Shown here: one piece after another, positions 33,028 through 42,433 of the stretch | Layout of the letters: each line of letters begins with the position of its first letter | Position numbering within the stretch: the stretch's first letter is position 1 | Origin: Rikenellaceae bacterium | Lineage (GTDB): Bacteria > Bacteroidota > Bacteroidia > Bacteroidales > Rikenellaceae | Assembly (NCBI GenBank): GCA_017463585.1 | Contig: JAFTOX010000024.1 | Span: forward strand, 30,760 to 94,759 | Direction of reading: 5' to 3' | Length of the DNA: 64,000 bases | Translations under genes and position numbers: made by a program | Notes under the pieces: model-generated | What the model saw: only the letters and a program-made list of their open reading frames with translations | What the model was told of the DNA's origin: nothing | Databases searched by the model: none

Positions 33028-35901
33028 ATGAGGCTGTGGATCAAGATATTGTTTGCGGTATTCGCACTGACCTTCGCGGTTGGTGCGCAGGGACAATATT
33101 ACGATTGGGGCACCGATCCCGCCTCGCTGCGCTGGCAACAAATTCGCACCGATCGCTTCCGCGTGATCTACCCCGAGGAGTATGACACGATGGCACGTCG
33201 CACGCTCCACTACCTCAATGCGGCGGGGCAAGATATCGGCTACGGATTCCGTCGTGGGGCAATGCGGATTCCCGTCGTTATGCACACCCGCAACACCGCC
33301 TCGAACGGCATTGTGATCTGGGCACCGAAGCGTATCGAAATGCTCACTCCGCCCTCGATCGAGAGCTATTCGATGTTGTGGACAAAGCAACTTGCAGCGC
33401 ACGAACAACGTCACGCCGTGCAGTATAACAATCTGAATCGCAACACGTTCCGAGCATTGTACTACCTCTTGGGCGAGCAGGGCGCGTTTGTGAGTCTACT
33501 CGGATTGCCGCTGTGGGTTTTGGAGGGCGACGCCACGATGATCGAAACCGATATGAGCACCTTCGGACGTGGACGCCAACCCTCGTTCTCGATCGGCTAC
33601 CGCGCCAAAAGCGGACAAATTGCCGACGGGCGCAACCCCGACCGTTGGTTCTGCGGGTCGTATCGGGACTATATCCCCGACCAATATGAGCTTGGTTATC
33701 AGATGGCTACATACGCCTACAACAAGTACGGACGTGTGATTTGGGACGACGTTGCGGACTATGCGTCGCGCTATCCGTTCCTGTTTTTCACGACCGACCT
33801 CGCACTCAAAAAACGTGTCGGAACTCGCACCCGAACGCTCTTCACCGAAACATTCGACTCGTTGCAGGCATTTTGGAATGCGCTGCCCGAGGTTACGCCC
33901 TCGACCGAGATAATCTCCACTCCCACAACCGCTTACACAACCTATTCGCACCCGCAAGCGATTGACTCGGTGCGTGTTGTGGCACTCAAAACCGACTTCG
34001 ATCGCACGGCTCGTCTGGTCGAAATCGACCTCCGCTCGGGCAGCGAGAGGCTGATCTCACACGTAGGTGCGGTCAGCACACGCCCCGCACTCGGTCGTGA
34101 CGGACGTCTGTGGTGGACCGAGTATCGTCGCAGTGTACTTTGGGGCGAGCGTTACGATTCGCGCCTCTGCTGGATCGACCTCGAAAAGGGGCGCACGCAC
34201 TCGATCACAACCGCCGCAAATGTGCTCTACCCCACCCCGATCGAGGGCGATTCGCTGGCGTGGGTTGAGTATACACCCGAGGGTCGCTACACGATCGCAA
34301 CGGGACGCGCCGGCAAAGGCAACGCACTGAAGAGCAAACCGTTGGGCGAGGAGATTCACGGCTTGGCGTGGGACGACACAACGCGCAAATTATACTACAT
34401 CGGCTTGGGTGACGAGGGAATGTACCTCGGCTCGATCGACGAGCAGGGGGGCGACAAGCCACTGACCCAACCCGCATACGTTTCGCTGAGCGATCTGCGT
34501 GCCGAGGGCGGGCGACTCTACTTCGGGTCGATTCGTTCGGGGCGTGACGAGGCGCACACGTTCGACCTCGCCTCGGGGTGCGAGTGGCAGCTGACCGAGT
34601 CGAAATTTGGCTCGTTCGACCCCTCGCCTGCGGGCGATCGGCTGCTCGTAACGACTTACGATGAACGAGGATACCTGCTTGCAACTCAGCCACTTGACAG
34701 CATAATTTGCGAGGTTGAATGGGCGCACGTACCCACCGAGGTGGTCAATCCGCCACGTCGCCGTCTGCCCGTTGTGAATCTCGACACGGTGCGCATTGAC
34801 GAAGCGACGCTCCAAGCACACGCCGAGCAGTTGCCCGCACGTCGCTATCGCAAGGGGTTGAACTACTTTAAGTTCCACAGTTGGGCGCCCGTTTCGATTG
34901 ATCTGTTCGAGGCGATCGACAACTTTACGTTCGATCCGCAGTTGGGTGCAACGCTCATCTCACAGAATCTACTTTCGTCCGTAACCGCCTTTGCTACATA
35001 CGGTTGGCACCACGAACAAGGCTCGATGGTGCGTGGTGCGATCGACTATCACGCGCTCGGTCCGCACATCGAGTTGCGTGGTCAGTATGGCGGTGCAAAG
35101 CAACCCGTCTACAAGCCCAAAGAGGCCGCCGACCCCGCACAAGAGCTCAAAACCTATTACAACATTTCGGCTCGGGTGTCGCTGCCGATGCAACTTTCGA
35201 GCGGTCACCACCTGCGCTACCTCACGCCTCTGATCGAGTGGCAGTATTACAACGGTCTGCTCTACAACGACCAGACGAAGGATTACCGTTTGGGCGTCAA
35301 TCGTTTAACGTCGTCCATAACCTTTGGCGACAACGTCCGCTCGGCCTATCGTGATCTGTTGCCACGCTGGGGTTATGCAGTGCGACTGACCCACTCGTTC
35401 AACCCGACCGACCGCGACTTTGCGCAGACCTTTTCGATCTTCGGGCAGGCTATCACCCCCGCCATTGCCCGCCACCACTCGTTGCGTCTGCGTGCCGTGT
35501 TCCAGACCGCCGAGCAGGGCAAAAGCTACTCATTCTCGCAGCGCGAATTGTATCCACGTGGTGCAAAATATGAACTCGCGTCAAGCCCATCACGCTACGT
35601 CGCCTCGGCCATCGACTATCGACTGCCGTTGTGCTACCCCGATGGCGGTATTCCGGCGGTGCTCTACTTCAAACGCATAGCCCTCAACGTCGGCTTCCAC
35701 TACGCCGCAATGCGCACGTTCGACGCCAAAGCACAACAATATAATTGGCAGAGTGTCAATTCGTTCGGGGCGGAGCTGATGTTCGACATCAATCTGCTGC
35801 GTATGCCCTCGGCGGCGACCTCGACGCTCACCCTCTCACTCTTCAAACCGAGCAACCGCAAGGGCGTTCACTTCTCGGCAAGTATCGGTCTGCCTATCTG
35901 A
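33028..35901 (+). CDS. Putative surface metallopeptidase with propeller and beta-barrel regions
   Basis: 957 residues from ATG 33028 (signal peptide MRLWIKILFAVFALTFAVGA). Residues 30-200 hold a gluzincin-like zinc site: H125-E-Q-R-H129, with E166 in VLEGDA as the likely third ligand, the spacing used by peptidase MA relatives. Residues about 240-560 show repeated propeller-like sequence (LVEIDLRSG, RLWWTEYR, YFGSIRSGRDEAHTFDL), often annotated as TolB-like. From about 600, alternating polar/hydrophobic strands (YGWHHEQGSMVRGAIDY, HIELRGQYGG, WGYAVRLTHSFNP, LRLRAVFQ) suggest an outer-membrane barrel. Function is inferred from motifs only; the substrate is unknown. Confidence 0.7.
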   Translation: MRLWIKILFAVFALTFAVGAQGQYYDWGTDPASLRWQQIRTDRFRVIYPEEYDTMARRTLHYLNAAGQDIGYGFRRGAMRIPVVMHTRNTASNGIVIWAPKRIEMLTPPSIESYSMLWTKQLAAHEQRHAVQYNNLNRNTFRALYYLLGEQGAFVSLLGLPLWVLEGDATMIETDMSTFGRGRQPSFSIGYRAKSGQIADGRNPDRWFCGSYRDYIPDQYELGYQMATYAYNKYGRVIWDDVADYASRYPFLFFTTDLALKKRVGTRTRTLFTETFDSLQAFWNALPEVTPSTEIISTPTTAYTTYSHPQAIDSVRVVALKTDFDRTARLVEIDLRSGSERLISHVGAVSTRPALGRDGRLWWTEYRRSVLWGERYDSRLCWIDLEKGRTHSITTAANVLYPTPIEGDSLAWVEYTPEGRYTIATGRAGKGNALKSKPLGEEIHGLAWDDTTRKLYYIGLGDEGMYLGSIDEQGGDKPLTQPAYVSLSDLRAEGGRLYFGSIRSGRDEAHTFDLASGCEWQLTESKFGSFDPSPAGDRLLVTTYDERGYLLATQPLDSIICEVEWAHVPTEVVNPPRRRLPVVNLDTVRIDEATLQAHAEQLPARRYRKGLNYFKFHSWAPVSIDLFEAIDNFTFDPQLGATLISQNLLSSVTAFATYGWHHEQGSMVRGAIDYHALGPHIELRGQYGGAKQPVYKPKEAADPAQELKTYYNISARVSLPMQLSSGHHLRYLTPLIEWQYYNGLLYNDQTKDYRLGVNRLTSSITFGDNVRSAYRDLLPRWGYAVRLTHSFNPTDRDFAQTFSIFGQAITPAIARHHSLRLRAVFQTAEQGKSYSFSQRELYPRGAKYELASSPSRYVASAIDYRLPLCYPDGGIPAVLYFKRIALNVGFHYAAMRTFDAKAQQYNWQSVNSFGAELMFDINLLRMPSAATSTLTLSLFKPSNRKGVHFSASIGLPI

Positions 35902-36003
35902 TCCCCGACGGGCAGCAGCAGCCAAAAATCGAAATCACACGACCTCGGCTCGCACTTTTCATAGAAAAGTGGCTCGGCATTTCGTCTTTTCAGCAGAAAG
36001 TTG

Positions 36004-36040
36004 TAACTTTGTACGTTATTCTGATATGATTACGTTATTC
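36004..36040 (+). promoter_or_regulatory. PBP1A promoter -7 element with direct repeats in the leader
   Basis: TAACTTTG at 36004-36011, 42 nt before the start. Immediately downstream, TACGTTATTC occurs twice (36012-36021 and 36031-36040), 19 nt apart, about two helical turns, which suits a DNA-binding protein at the transcription start. The -33 element is weak. Confidence 0.45.
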
Positions 36041-36052
36041 AGTTAAAAAGAT

Positions 36053-38464
36053 ATGGCACAAAAAACCAATAACGCAAAACCTACAACCCAACGTCCTCGT
36101 TTGGTTAAGTGGCTGTGGATCATTGCAATGTTCCCGTTCGCACTACTCTTCTTTATGCTCGTGCTGACCGCTATCGGTCTGTTCGGCAAGCTGCCCTCGT
36201 TCGAGGAGCTCGAAAACCCCAAGAGCAACATCGCAACCGAAATCTACTCGGAAGATGGTAAGGTCATCGGCTCGTTCTTCGTACAGAACCGTTCGTATGT
36301 CGAGTATGCCGAGCTCTATCCCGAAGATAGCTCCCAACTGCTGCGACTCGACGGCGAGGAGGTGCCCGCCGTTGTGGCTGCGCTGATCTCGACCGAGGAC
36401 GAACGTTTCCATTCGCACGCAGGTATCGACATCAAGGCGTTGATCCGTGTGGGTGTCAAGACCATTGCGCTCGGTAACTCGGGTCAGGGCGGTGGTAGTA
36501 CAATCACCCAGCAGGTGGCAAAGAACCTATTCCCGCGCGATACCACCTCGTCAGGTCCCGTGATGCGCAAGATGCGTCTGGTGATCTCGAAGCTCAAAGA
36601 GTGGATCACGGCCGTGAAACTCGAATACAACTACACCAAGGAGGAGTTGGTGGCGATGTACCTCAATACGGTCGAGTATGGATCGAATGCCTACGGTATC
36701 AAGTCGGCGGCACGCACGTTCTTCAACAAGACGCCCGATCAGCTTAATATTCAGGAGGCTGCGGTATTGGTCGGCGTGGTTAACAAACCTACGCGCTACA
36801 ACCCCGTTCTGAACTACGACCACTCAATTGCACGTCGAAACACGGTGATGTCGCGTATGCGTGCCAACGGCTGCCTCACGCGCGAGCAGTACGATTCGCT
36901 CTCGGCGCTGCCTATTCAGCTCAACTACCGCCCCATCTCGCACAACGACGGTACGGCAACCTACTTCCGCGAGATGTTGCGACTGGTGATGAATCAGCCC
37001 CGTCCGAAGCGTTCGCAGTTCAACAACGATTGGGATTTCGATCAGGCGCTCGACCAGTGGAACAACAACCCGCTCTACGGCTGGTGTCAGAAGAATCAGA
37101 AGGCCGACGGCACGAACTACAACATCTATCGTGATGGTTTGAAGATCTATACCACCATCAACTCGGCAATGCAGAAGTATGCCGAGGAGGCTCTGTTGGA
37201 GCATATGACCTCGGACGTGCAGCCGCGAATGGATCGTCAGGTGAAGAATACGGGTGTGTTGTTCCGCAACCAGAGCAAAGAGGACATCGAGCGCATTCTG
37301 CGCAACGCAATGCGCTACTCGGATCGCTACTATCAGATGAACAAGGCGGGTGTGCCCGAGGAGGAGATCTACGCCTCGTTCGACCGTCCCTGCCGAATGA
37401 AGATCTTCACCTATAAGGGCGACCGCGACACCACGATGACTCCGCGCGACTCAATCCTGCACCACAAGCAGATTCTGCGTGCCTCGTTCGTGGCAATGGA
37501 CCCCACGACGGGCCACGTCAAAGCATACGTCGGCGGTCCCAACTTCCGCTATTTCAAGTACGACTTGGCTAAGCAGGGTAAGCGACAGATAGGCTCGACG
37601 ATCAAACCCTTCATCTACACCTTTGCCATTGACCACTTGGGACTTACACCCTGCACGCAGGTGATGAACGAGCCCGTTACGATCGAGACCGACAACGGTA
37701 CGCCTTGGACTCCGAAGGAGGCCAACCGCGATCCATATGACAGCAAACTTCACCCGCTGAGCTGGGGTCTGGCAAATAGCCGCAACAACTACTCGGCTTG
37801 GATTATGAAGCAGTCGAAACAGCCCGCCGCCGTAGCTGACTTCATTCACAATATGGGTATCGACAGCTACATCGACCCGCAGTGGGCACTGTGCCTCGGT
37901 TCGTCGGAGGCGTCGCTGTTCGAGCTGACGGGTGCATTCTGTACCTTCGCCAACCGAGGCGTGCACACCGAGCCGATCTTCGTGACACGTATCGAAGACC
38001 GTCAGGGCAACCTGCTGGCTACGTTCATTCCGCCCACCGAGGACGCCATCAGCGAGCAGACCGCCTACACGATGCTCGGAATGTTGCAGAACGTGGTTCG
38101 TGCGGGTACGGCAGGACGTCTGCGCTGGGCTTACAATGTTACGGGCGAAGTGGGCGGCAAGACCGGAACGTCGAACGAGAACCGCGACGCTTGGTTTGTG
38201 GGCGTAACGCCCAACCTTGTTGCAGGCGCTTGGTGCGGTGGCGAGGATCAGTCGGTACACATTTCGGGTGCAGGCGAAGGTGGTGCGGCGTTGGCTCTGC
38301 CCATCTTCGGACGCTTCATCACGAAGGTCTATGCCGATCCGCGTCTGGGCGTCAAGCCGACCGACACCTTCTCACGTCCGAACAACGTGGTGACATACGA
38401 CTGCGACGAGGAGAATCGTTTGCAGCAGGCCGAGGCCGCAGCCGAAGACGAATTCTTCGATTAA
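36053..38464 (+). CDS. mrcA: Class A penicillin-binding protein 1A
   Basis: Bifunctional peptidoglycan synthase in the inner membrane: glycan polymerisation plus peptide cross-linking. 803 residues with a membrane anchor at about 21-44. Glycosyltransferase family 51 motifs: E115-D-E-R-F followed by HSHAG, and GQGGSTITQQ. The central section is longer than E. coli's linker in part. Transpeptidase motifs: S515-T-I-K518 (GSTIKPF), SRN (in ANSRNNYSAW) and K703-T-G (GGKTGTSNEN), all present. Acidic C-terminal tail (EAAAEDEFFD). It precedes asd, which supplies diaminopimelate precursors. Confidence 0.95.
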   Translation: MAQKTNNAKPTTQRPRLVKWLWIIAMFPFALLFFMLVLTAIGLFGKLPSFEELENPKSNIATEIYSEDGKVIGSFFVQNRSYVEYAELYPEDSSQLLRLDGEEVPAVVAALISTEDERFHSHAGIDIKALIRVGVKTIALGNSGQGGGSTITQQVAKNLFPRDTTSSGPVMRKMRLVISKLKEWITAVKLEYNYTKEELVAMYLNTVEYGSNAYGIKSAARTFFNKTPDQLNIQEAAVLVGVVNKPTRYNPVLNYDHSIARRNTVMSRMRANGCLTREQYDSLSALPIQLNYRPISHNDGTATYFREMLRLVMNQPRPKRSQFNNDWDFDQALDQWNNNPLYGWCQKNQKADGTNYNIYRDGLKIYTTINSAMQKYAEEALLEHMTSDVQPRMDRQVKNTGVLFRNQSKEDIERILRNAMRYSDRYYQMNKAGVPEEEIYASFDRPCRMKIFTYKGDRDTTMTPRDSILHHKQILRASFVAMDPTTGHVKAYVGGPNFRYFKYDLAKQGKRQIGSTIKPFIYTFAIDHLGLTPCTQVMNEPVTIETDNGTPWTPKEANRDPYDSKLHPLSWGLANSRNNYSAWIMKQSKQPAAVADFIHNMGIDSYIDPQWALCLGSSEASLFELTGAFCTFANRGVHTEPIFVTRIEDRQGNLLATFIPPTEDAISEQTAYTMLGMLQNVVRAGTAGRLRWAYNVTGEVGGKTGTSNENRDAWFVGVTPNLVAGAWCGGEDQSVHISGAGEGGAALALPIFGRFITKVYADPRLGVKPTDTFSRPNNVVTYDCDEENRLQQAEAAAEDEFFD

Positions 38465-38511
38465 AAATAGACATATTCGATTAACACTCAAATATTTATA
38501 TCGTAACAAAA

Positions 38512-39522
38512 ATGAAAGTTGCTATCGTAGGTGCAAGTGGCGCAGTAGGTCAGGAGCTGATGCGCATCTTGGCCGAGCGTCAGTTCCCGATCGACGAGTT
38601 GCACCTGTTCGGATCGGAGCGCAGCGCGGGCCGCGAATATATGTTCAACGGCAAGGCGGTGCGTGTCAAACTTTTACAACATAACGACGACTTCCGCGAT
38701 ATCGACGTGGCTTTCACGTCGGCAGGTGCAGGCACCTCGCGCGAGTTCGCTGAGACGATCACCCGCTATGGCGCGTTGATGATCGACAATTCGAGCGCAT
38801 TCCGTATGGACGAGGACGTGCCTCTGGTTGTGCCCGAGGTGAATGCTACGGACGCGGTGAATCCCCCGCGAAGAATCATCGCCAACCCCAACTGCACCAC
38901 GATCCAGATGGTCGTGGCTCTGCAAGCGATCGAGCGTCTGTCGCACATTCGTCGCGTGCACGTTTCGACCTATCAGTCGGCAAGTGGCGCGGGTGCAGCA
39001 GCGATGGACGAGTTGGTTGAGCAGTATGCCGAGTTGGGTCGTGGCGAGGAGCCGACGGTCAATAAATTTGCATTCCAGCTGGCCTACAACGTCATTCCGC
39101 ATATCGATGTCTTCACCGACAACGGCTACACCAAGGAAGAGATGAAGATGTTCAACGAGACCCGCAAGATTATGCACTCGGACGTGGCAGTGAGTGCTAC
39201 GTGCGTGCGCGTGCCCGTTATGCGCGCCCACTCCGAGAGCGTATGGCTCGAAACCGAGCGCCCGATCTCGATCGAGGAGGCTCGCAAGGCATTTGCCGAG
39301 GCCGAGGGCGTGGTGCTGATGGACGAGCCGCAGGATAAGATCTACCCGATGCCGCTGTTTATGGCGGGCAAGGATCCCGTCTATGTGGGTCGTATCCGCA
39401 AGGACCTGACCTGCGAGAATGGACTTTCGTTCTGGTGCGTGAGCGACCAGATTCGCAAAGGCGCAGCGCTGAATGCTGTGCAGATTGCCGAATGGCTGGT
39501 GCGCAACGGATATCTTAAATAA
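38512..39522 (+). CDS. asd: Aspartate-semialdehyde dehydrogenase
   Basis: Reduces aspartyl phosphate to aspartate semialdehyde, the second step of the lysine, threonine and diaminopimelate pathway; the first enzyme, aspartate kinase, is at 11370. 336 residues. N-terminal NADP-binding [24 protein letters not shown], catalytic C128 in NPNCTTIQM, and the histidine region [14 protein letters not shown]. 47 nt after the PBP1A stop; probably transcribed with it and the next gene. Confidence 0.96.
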   Translation: MKVAIVGASGAVGQELMRILAERQFPIDELHLFGSERSAGREYMFNGKAVRVKLLQHNDDFRDIDVAFTSAGAGTSREFAETITRYGALMIDNSSAFRMDEDVPLVVPEVNATDAVNPPRRIIANPNCTTIQMVVALQAIERLSHIRRVHVSTYQSASGAGAAAMDELVEQYAELGRGEEPTVNKFAFQLAYNVIPHIDVFTDNGYTKEEMKMFNETRKIMHSDVAVSATCVRVPVMRAHSESVWLETERPISIEEARKAFAEAEGVVLMDEPQDKIYPMPLFMAGKDPVYVGRIRKDLTCENGLSFWCVSDQIRKGAALNAVQIAEWLVRNGYLK

Positions 39523-39539
39523 TTGAAATACAAGCAACT

Positions 39540-40565
39540 ATGTTTCACTTCGATAGCGACTATATGGAGGGTGCGCACCCGCGGATTCTCGAACGATTGA
39601 CCGAGATCAATTTCGAGAAGATCGGTGGCTACGGCTGCGACGAGTATTGTGCGTCGGCCGTGCGTCGTATCCGCGAGGTGTGTGGTGCGCCCGAGGCCGA
39701 TGTCCGCTTTTTAGTGGGTGGAACACAGACCAATGCAACGATAATTCGTTCTGTTCTACGACCTTACGAGGGCGTTGTAGCGGCCGATACGGGACACATC
39801 GCCGTACACGAATCGGGCGCGATCGAGGCGACAGGGCACAAAGTGCTGACCATCGAGAACGTCGATGGCAAACTCACGGCCGAGCGTTTGGAGACGCACC
39901 TCGCCCGCGAACGTGGCGACGCAAACCGCGACCACGCCGTATGGAGCGGTATGGTCTATATCTCGCAACCGACCGAGTTGGGCACGATCTACTCGCTCGC
40001 TGAGTTGGAGGCGCTGAGCGCAGTCTGCCACCGTTGGCAACTGCCGTTGTTTATCGATGGGGCGCGATTGGGATATGCGCTGGCAGCTCCGTCGGCCGAC
40101 TTCACACTTGCCGACATTGCTCGACTGAGCGATATATTTTATATAGGTGGCACAAAGGTCGGGGCGCTGATGGGCGAGGCGGTGGTCATTCCGCAGGGAG
40201 AGCGAATAGCCCACTTCACGACCCTCATCAAGCAGCAGGGCGCGCTGTTGGCTAAGGGGTGGCTGCTCGGAGTGCAGTTCGACACATTGTTCACCGACAA
40301 TCTCTACCTCGACATCGCCCGCAATGCCGTTCGCCAGGCCGAGCGACTGAGCCGTGCGTTGATCGAGAAGGGCTACACGCTGACCACGCCGACGCTTTCG
40401 AATCAGGTATTCGTTACGCTCGACAAGGAGCAGCTGGCACGCCTCTCCGAAATCACCACATTCAGCACGTGGGAACAATTGGCTAACGGACTGACGGTGA
40501 TACGTTTAGCAACAAGCTGGGCCACGACCGATGAGCAAATCGACGAGTTGATCAAAGCACTATAA
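39540..40565 (+). CDS. Threonine aldolase-like beta-eliminating lyase
   Basis: PLP enzyme that cleaves L-threonine (or L-allo-threonine) to glycine and acetaldehyde in relatives. 341 residues. The FDSDYMEGAHPRILERL opening, FLVGGTQTNATIIRS, LFIDGARLGYAL and K206 in IGGTKVGALMG (PLP Schiff-base lysine) identify fold type I threonine aldolase. Whether it uses threonine, and which stereoisomer, cannot be read from sequence. 17 nt after asd. Confidence 0.88.
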   Translation: MFHFDSDYMEGAHPRILERLTEINFEKIGGYGCDEYCASAVRRIREVCGAPEADVRFLVGGTQTNATIIRSVLRPYEGVVAADTGHIAVHESGAIEATGHKVLTIENVDGKLTAERLETHLARERGDANRDHAVWSGMVYISQPTELGTIYSLAELEALSAVCHRWQLPLFIDGARLGYALAAPSADFTLADIARLSDIFYIGGTKVGALMGEAVVIPQGERIAHFTTLIKQQGALLAKGWLLGVQFDTLFTDNLYLDIARNAVRQAERLSRALIEKGYTLTTPTLSNQVFVTLDKEQLARLSEITTFSTWEQLANGLTVIRLATSWATTDEQIDELIKAL

Positions 40566-40567
40566 AC

Positions 40568-40601
40568 GAACGATCCCCCACCGAAAGATGGGGGATCGTT
40601 C
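40568..40601. terminator. Bidirectional terminator between threonine aldolase and araC genes
   Basis: GAACGATCCCCCA (40568-40580) pairs perfectly with TGGGGGATCGTTC (40589-40601), with short T-rich flanks on both sides. Confidence 0.75.
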
Positions 40602-40620
40602 ATTTCAGAAAAATCGTTCT

Positions 40621-41496
40621 CTATCCCTGACGCTTGAAGCGCGAAGGCGAGTAGCCTGTATGCTGCTTGAAATACTTGCCGAAGAACGACTGCGTCGAGA
40701 AATTCAGCGCATTGGCAATCTCCTGAATGCTCATTCCCGAATACTTCAACAGCGTCTTTGCCTCCAAAATCACATACTCATCGATCCATCGGGCAGCCGT
40801 CTTGCCACTAATATCCTTGATCACCGACGAGAGATACTTGGGCGTGATGTTCATCTGCTCGGCATAGAAACCGACGTTGCGTTCGCGCTTGTGGTGCTCC
40901 TGCAAAAGTTGCGTAAACTGCTCGAAGATCACCTCGCAACGCCCCTGCTTGGTGCGCAACTCACGACGCTGGTTGATATCCGACAAAATATAGAACACGG
41001 TGGTGAACAACGTCTGAATGATGTTGCTCTTGTGAATCTCCTTATCCGAGCGTAACATCGTCTTAATCAGACCAAAGAGCTGACGGATTTCGGCTACATC
41101 GGCATCGGTCAACTCGATGCAGGGCGACTTGCCGAAACGCAGATAGACAGGCAACGAGGTCGAAATATCAACCGGCACGTCCGAGATAAACTTGTGTGAG
41201 AATGCCAGCAAATATGCAGCCGCGTCGTGGCTACACTCCACTCGGCGCAGAACGCTATCGCTATGGATATAGACCAACATATTGGGTTTCAGGTCGTAGG
41301 TCTCTGTTCCCAGCGTAACTCGTGCCGTACCCTGCATTACGATCATCGCCACAAAACCATCGAACTGCGTTGCCACCAGCGGGGCGTTGCGACGGTTGAT
41401 GTAGGCAATCACCAGATCGTCTGAATAGTAAAACGGATCGACAACTTTGTTGCGAATCTCCGAAACCGATAACTTGTTAAAATTTGCGTTGGTCAT
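40621..41496 (-). CDS. AraC family transcriptional regulator
   Basis: 291 residues. The N-terminal ~170 residues are a cupin-like sensory domain (for example VTLGTETYDLKPNMLVYIH); residues about 190-290 hold the double HTH with NITPKYLSSVIKDISGKTA and IQEIANALNFSTQSFFGKYF followed by HTGYSPSRFK, the AraC signature. Ligand unknown. It lies 39 nt after the lipid kinase gene on the same strand. Confidence 0.93.
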   Translation of the reverse strand: MTNANFNKLSVSEIRNKVVDPFYYSDDLVIAYINRRNAPLVATQFDGFVAMIVMQGTARVTLGTETYDLKPNMLVYIHSDSVLRRVECSHDAAAYLLAFSHKFISDVPVDISTSLPVYLRFGKSPCIELTDADVAEIRQLFGLIKTMLRSDKEIHKSNIIQTLFTTVFYILSDINQRRELRTKQGRCEVIFEQFTQLLQEHHKRERNVGFYAEQMNITPKYLSSVIKDISGKTAARWIDEYVILEAKTLLKYSGMSIQEIANALNFSTQSFFGKYFKQHTGYSPSRFKRQG

Positions 41497-41535
41497 CTAT
41501 TTTATTCTATATTTAACTTATTGTTTCTCATTCAT

Positions 41536-42429
41536 TTATGGGCGTATCACGCGCAGCGCACCCGCACGGCACTCCAACTCAACGGGTAGCTCCGGTCCGT
41601 GCTGACCGTCGACATCGGTCGGCTCATTGCGGCTCGAACTGATCGACATTCGGCTGCAATGGAAGTGCAACACATCACGTGGTACATCGCCCGTGCCACC
41701 TCTAAATATATAATGTAGGAAAGTCGGCACCGCCGTCAGCGCAGGCACCACACCCGCCTTCAACACCAGCACGTCCAGCTGTCCATCGTCCACCTCGGCC
41801 ATTCTCGCCAGCGGGAAATTGCCCGCCGTCTTGCCATTGAACGCCAGCACAATCAGCGCGTCGCCACTCCAATCGCCATCGTCCGACGAAATCTCGATCG
41901 GAATGGGGTGCATCGTGATGAAATCGACCGCACCACCAACCACATAGGCAGCCTTGCCAATGGCATTTTTGAGCAACGTCGGGGTGTGCTGCGACACGTT
42001 GGTGAAGGTGCCGAAGCTGAACACATTGACAAAGCAGTGACCATTGACCACTCCGATGTCGGTCGGACGAGCCACGCCGTCGAGCACCTGTCGGCACGCC
42101 TCAATCGGGTTGGAACGCATTCCGATTGTCGATGCAAAATCGTTTGCCGTACCCGACGGAATGATGCCAATCGGGAGATCCAGCCCCTCGGCAAACATCT
42201 CACTCACAACGTAATTGACCGTACCGTCGCCACCCGCAATCAGCAGATGGTCGAAGCTCTCGTCCAGCCCTTCGAGCAACGTCGAAGGCGCCACATCGAA
42301 GTCGATCTCACGTGTCTGCAACTCGATTCCACGCGAGGCGTAAAGCTCCACAATGCGGTCGAGCGACATCGTAATCGACGTTATGCCCATTCCCGAACGG
42401 GGATTATATATCAATCGTGCTTTTTTCAT
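41536..42429 (-). CDS. Diacylglycerol kinase-type lipid kinase (YegS/DgkB family)
   Basis: 297 residues from the ATG at 42429 (MKKARLIYNPRSGMG); a GTG four codons upstream (42441) is in frame but overlaps the preceding gene. Family motifs: IYNPRSG, LLIAGGDGTVNYV (nucleotide-binding GGDGT), and GIIPSGTANDFA. Phosphorylates diacylglycerol or related lipids, feeding phospholipid recycling. Four bases after the apbE stop, so translational coupling is likely. Confidence 0.88.
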   Translation of the reverse strand: MKKARLIYNPRSGMGITSITMSLDRIVELYASRGIELQTREIDFDVAPSTLLEGLDESFDHLLIAGGDGTVNYVVSEMFAEGLDLPIGIIPSGTANDFASTIGMRSNPIEACRQVLDGVARPTDIGVVNGHCFVNVFSFGTFTNVSQHTPTLLKNAIGKAAYVVGGAVDFITMHPIPIEISSDDGDWSGDALIVLAFNGKTAGNFPLARMAEVDDGQLDVLVLKAGVVPALTAVPTFLHYIFRGGTGDVPRDVLHFHCSRMSISSSRNEPTDVDGQHGPELPVELECRAGALRVIRP

Positions 42430-42433
42430 CTCG

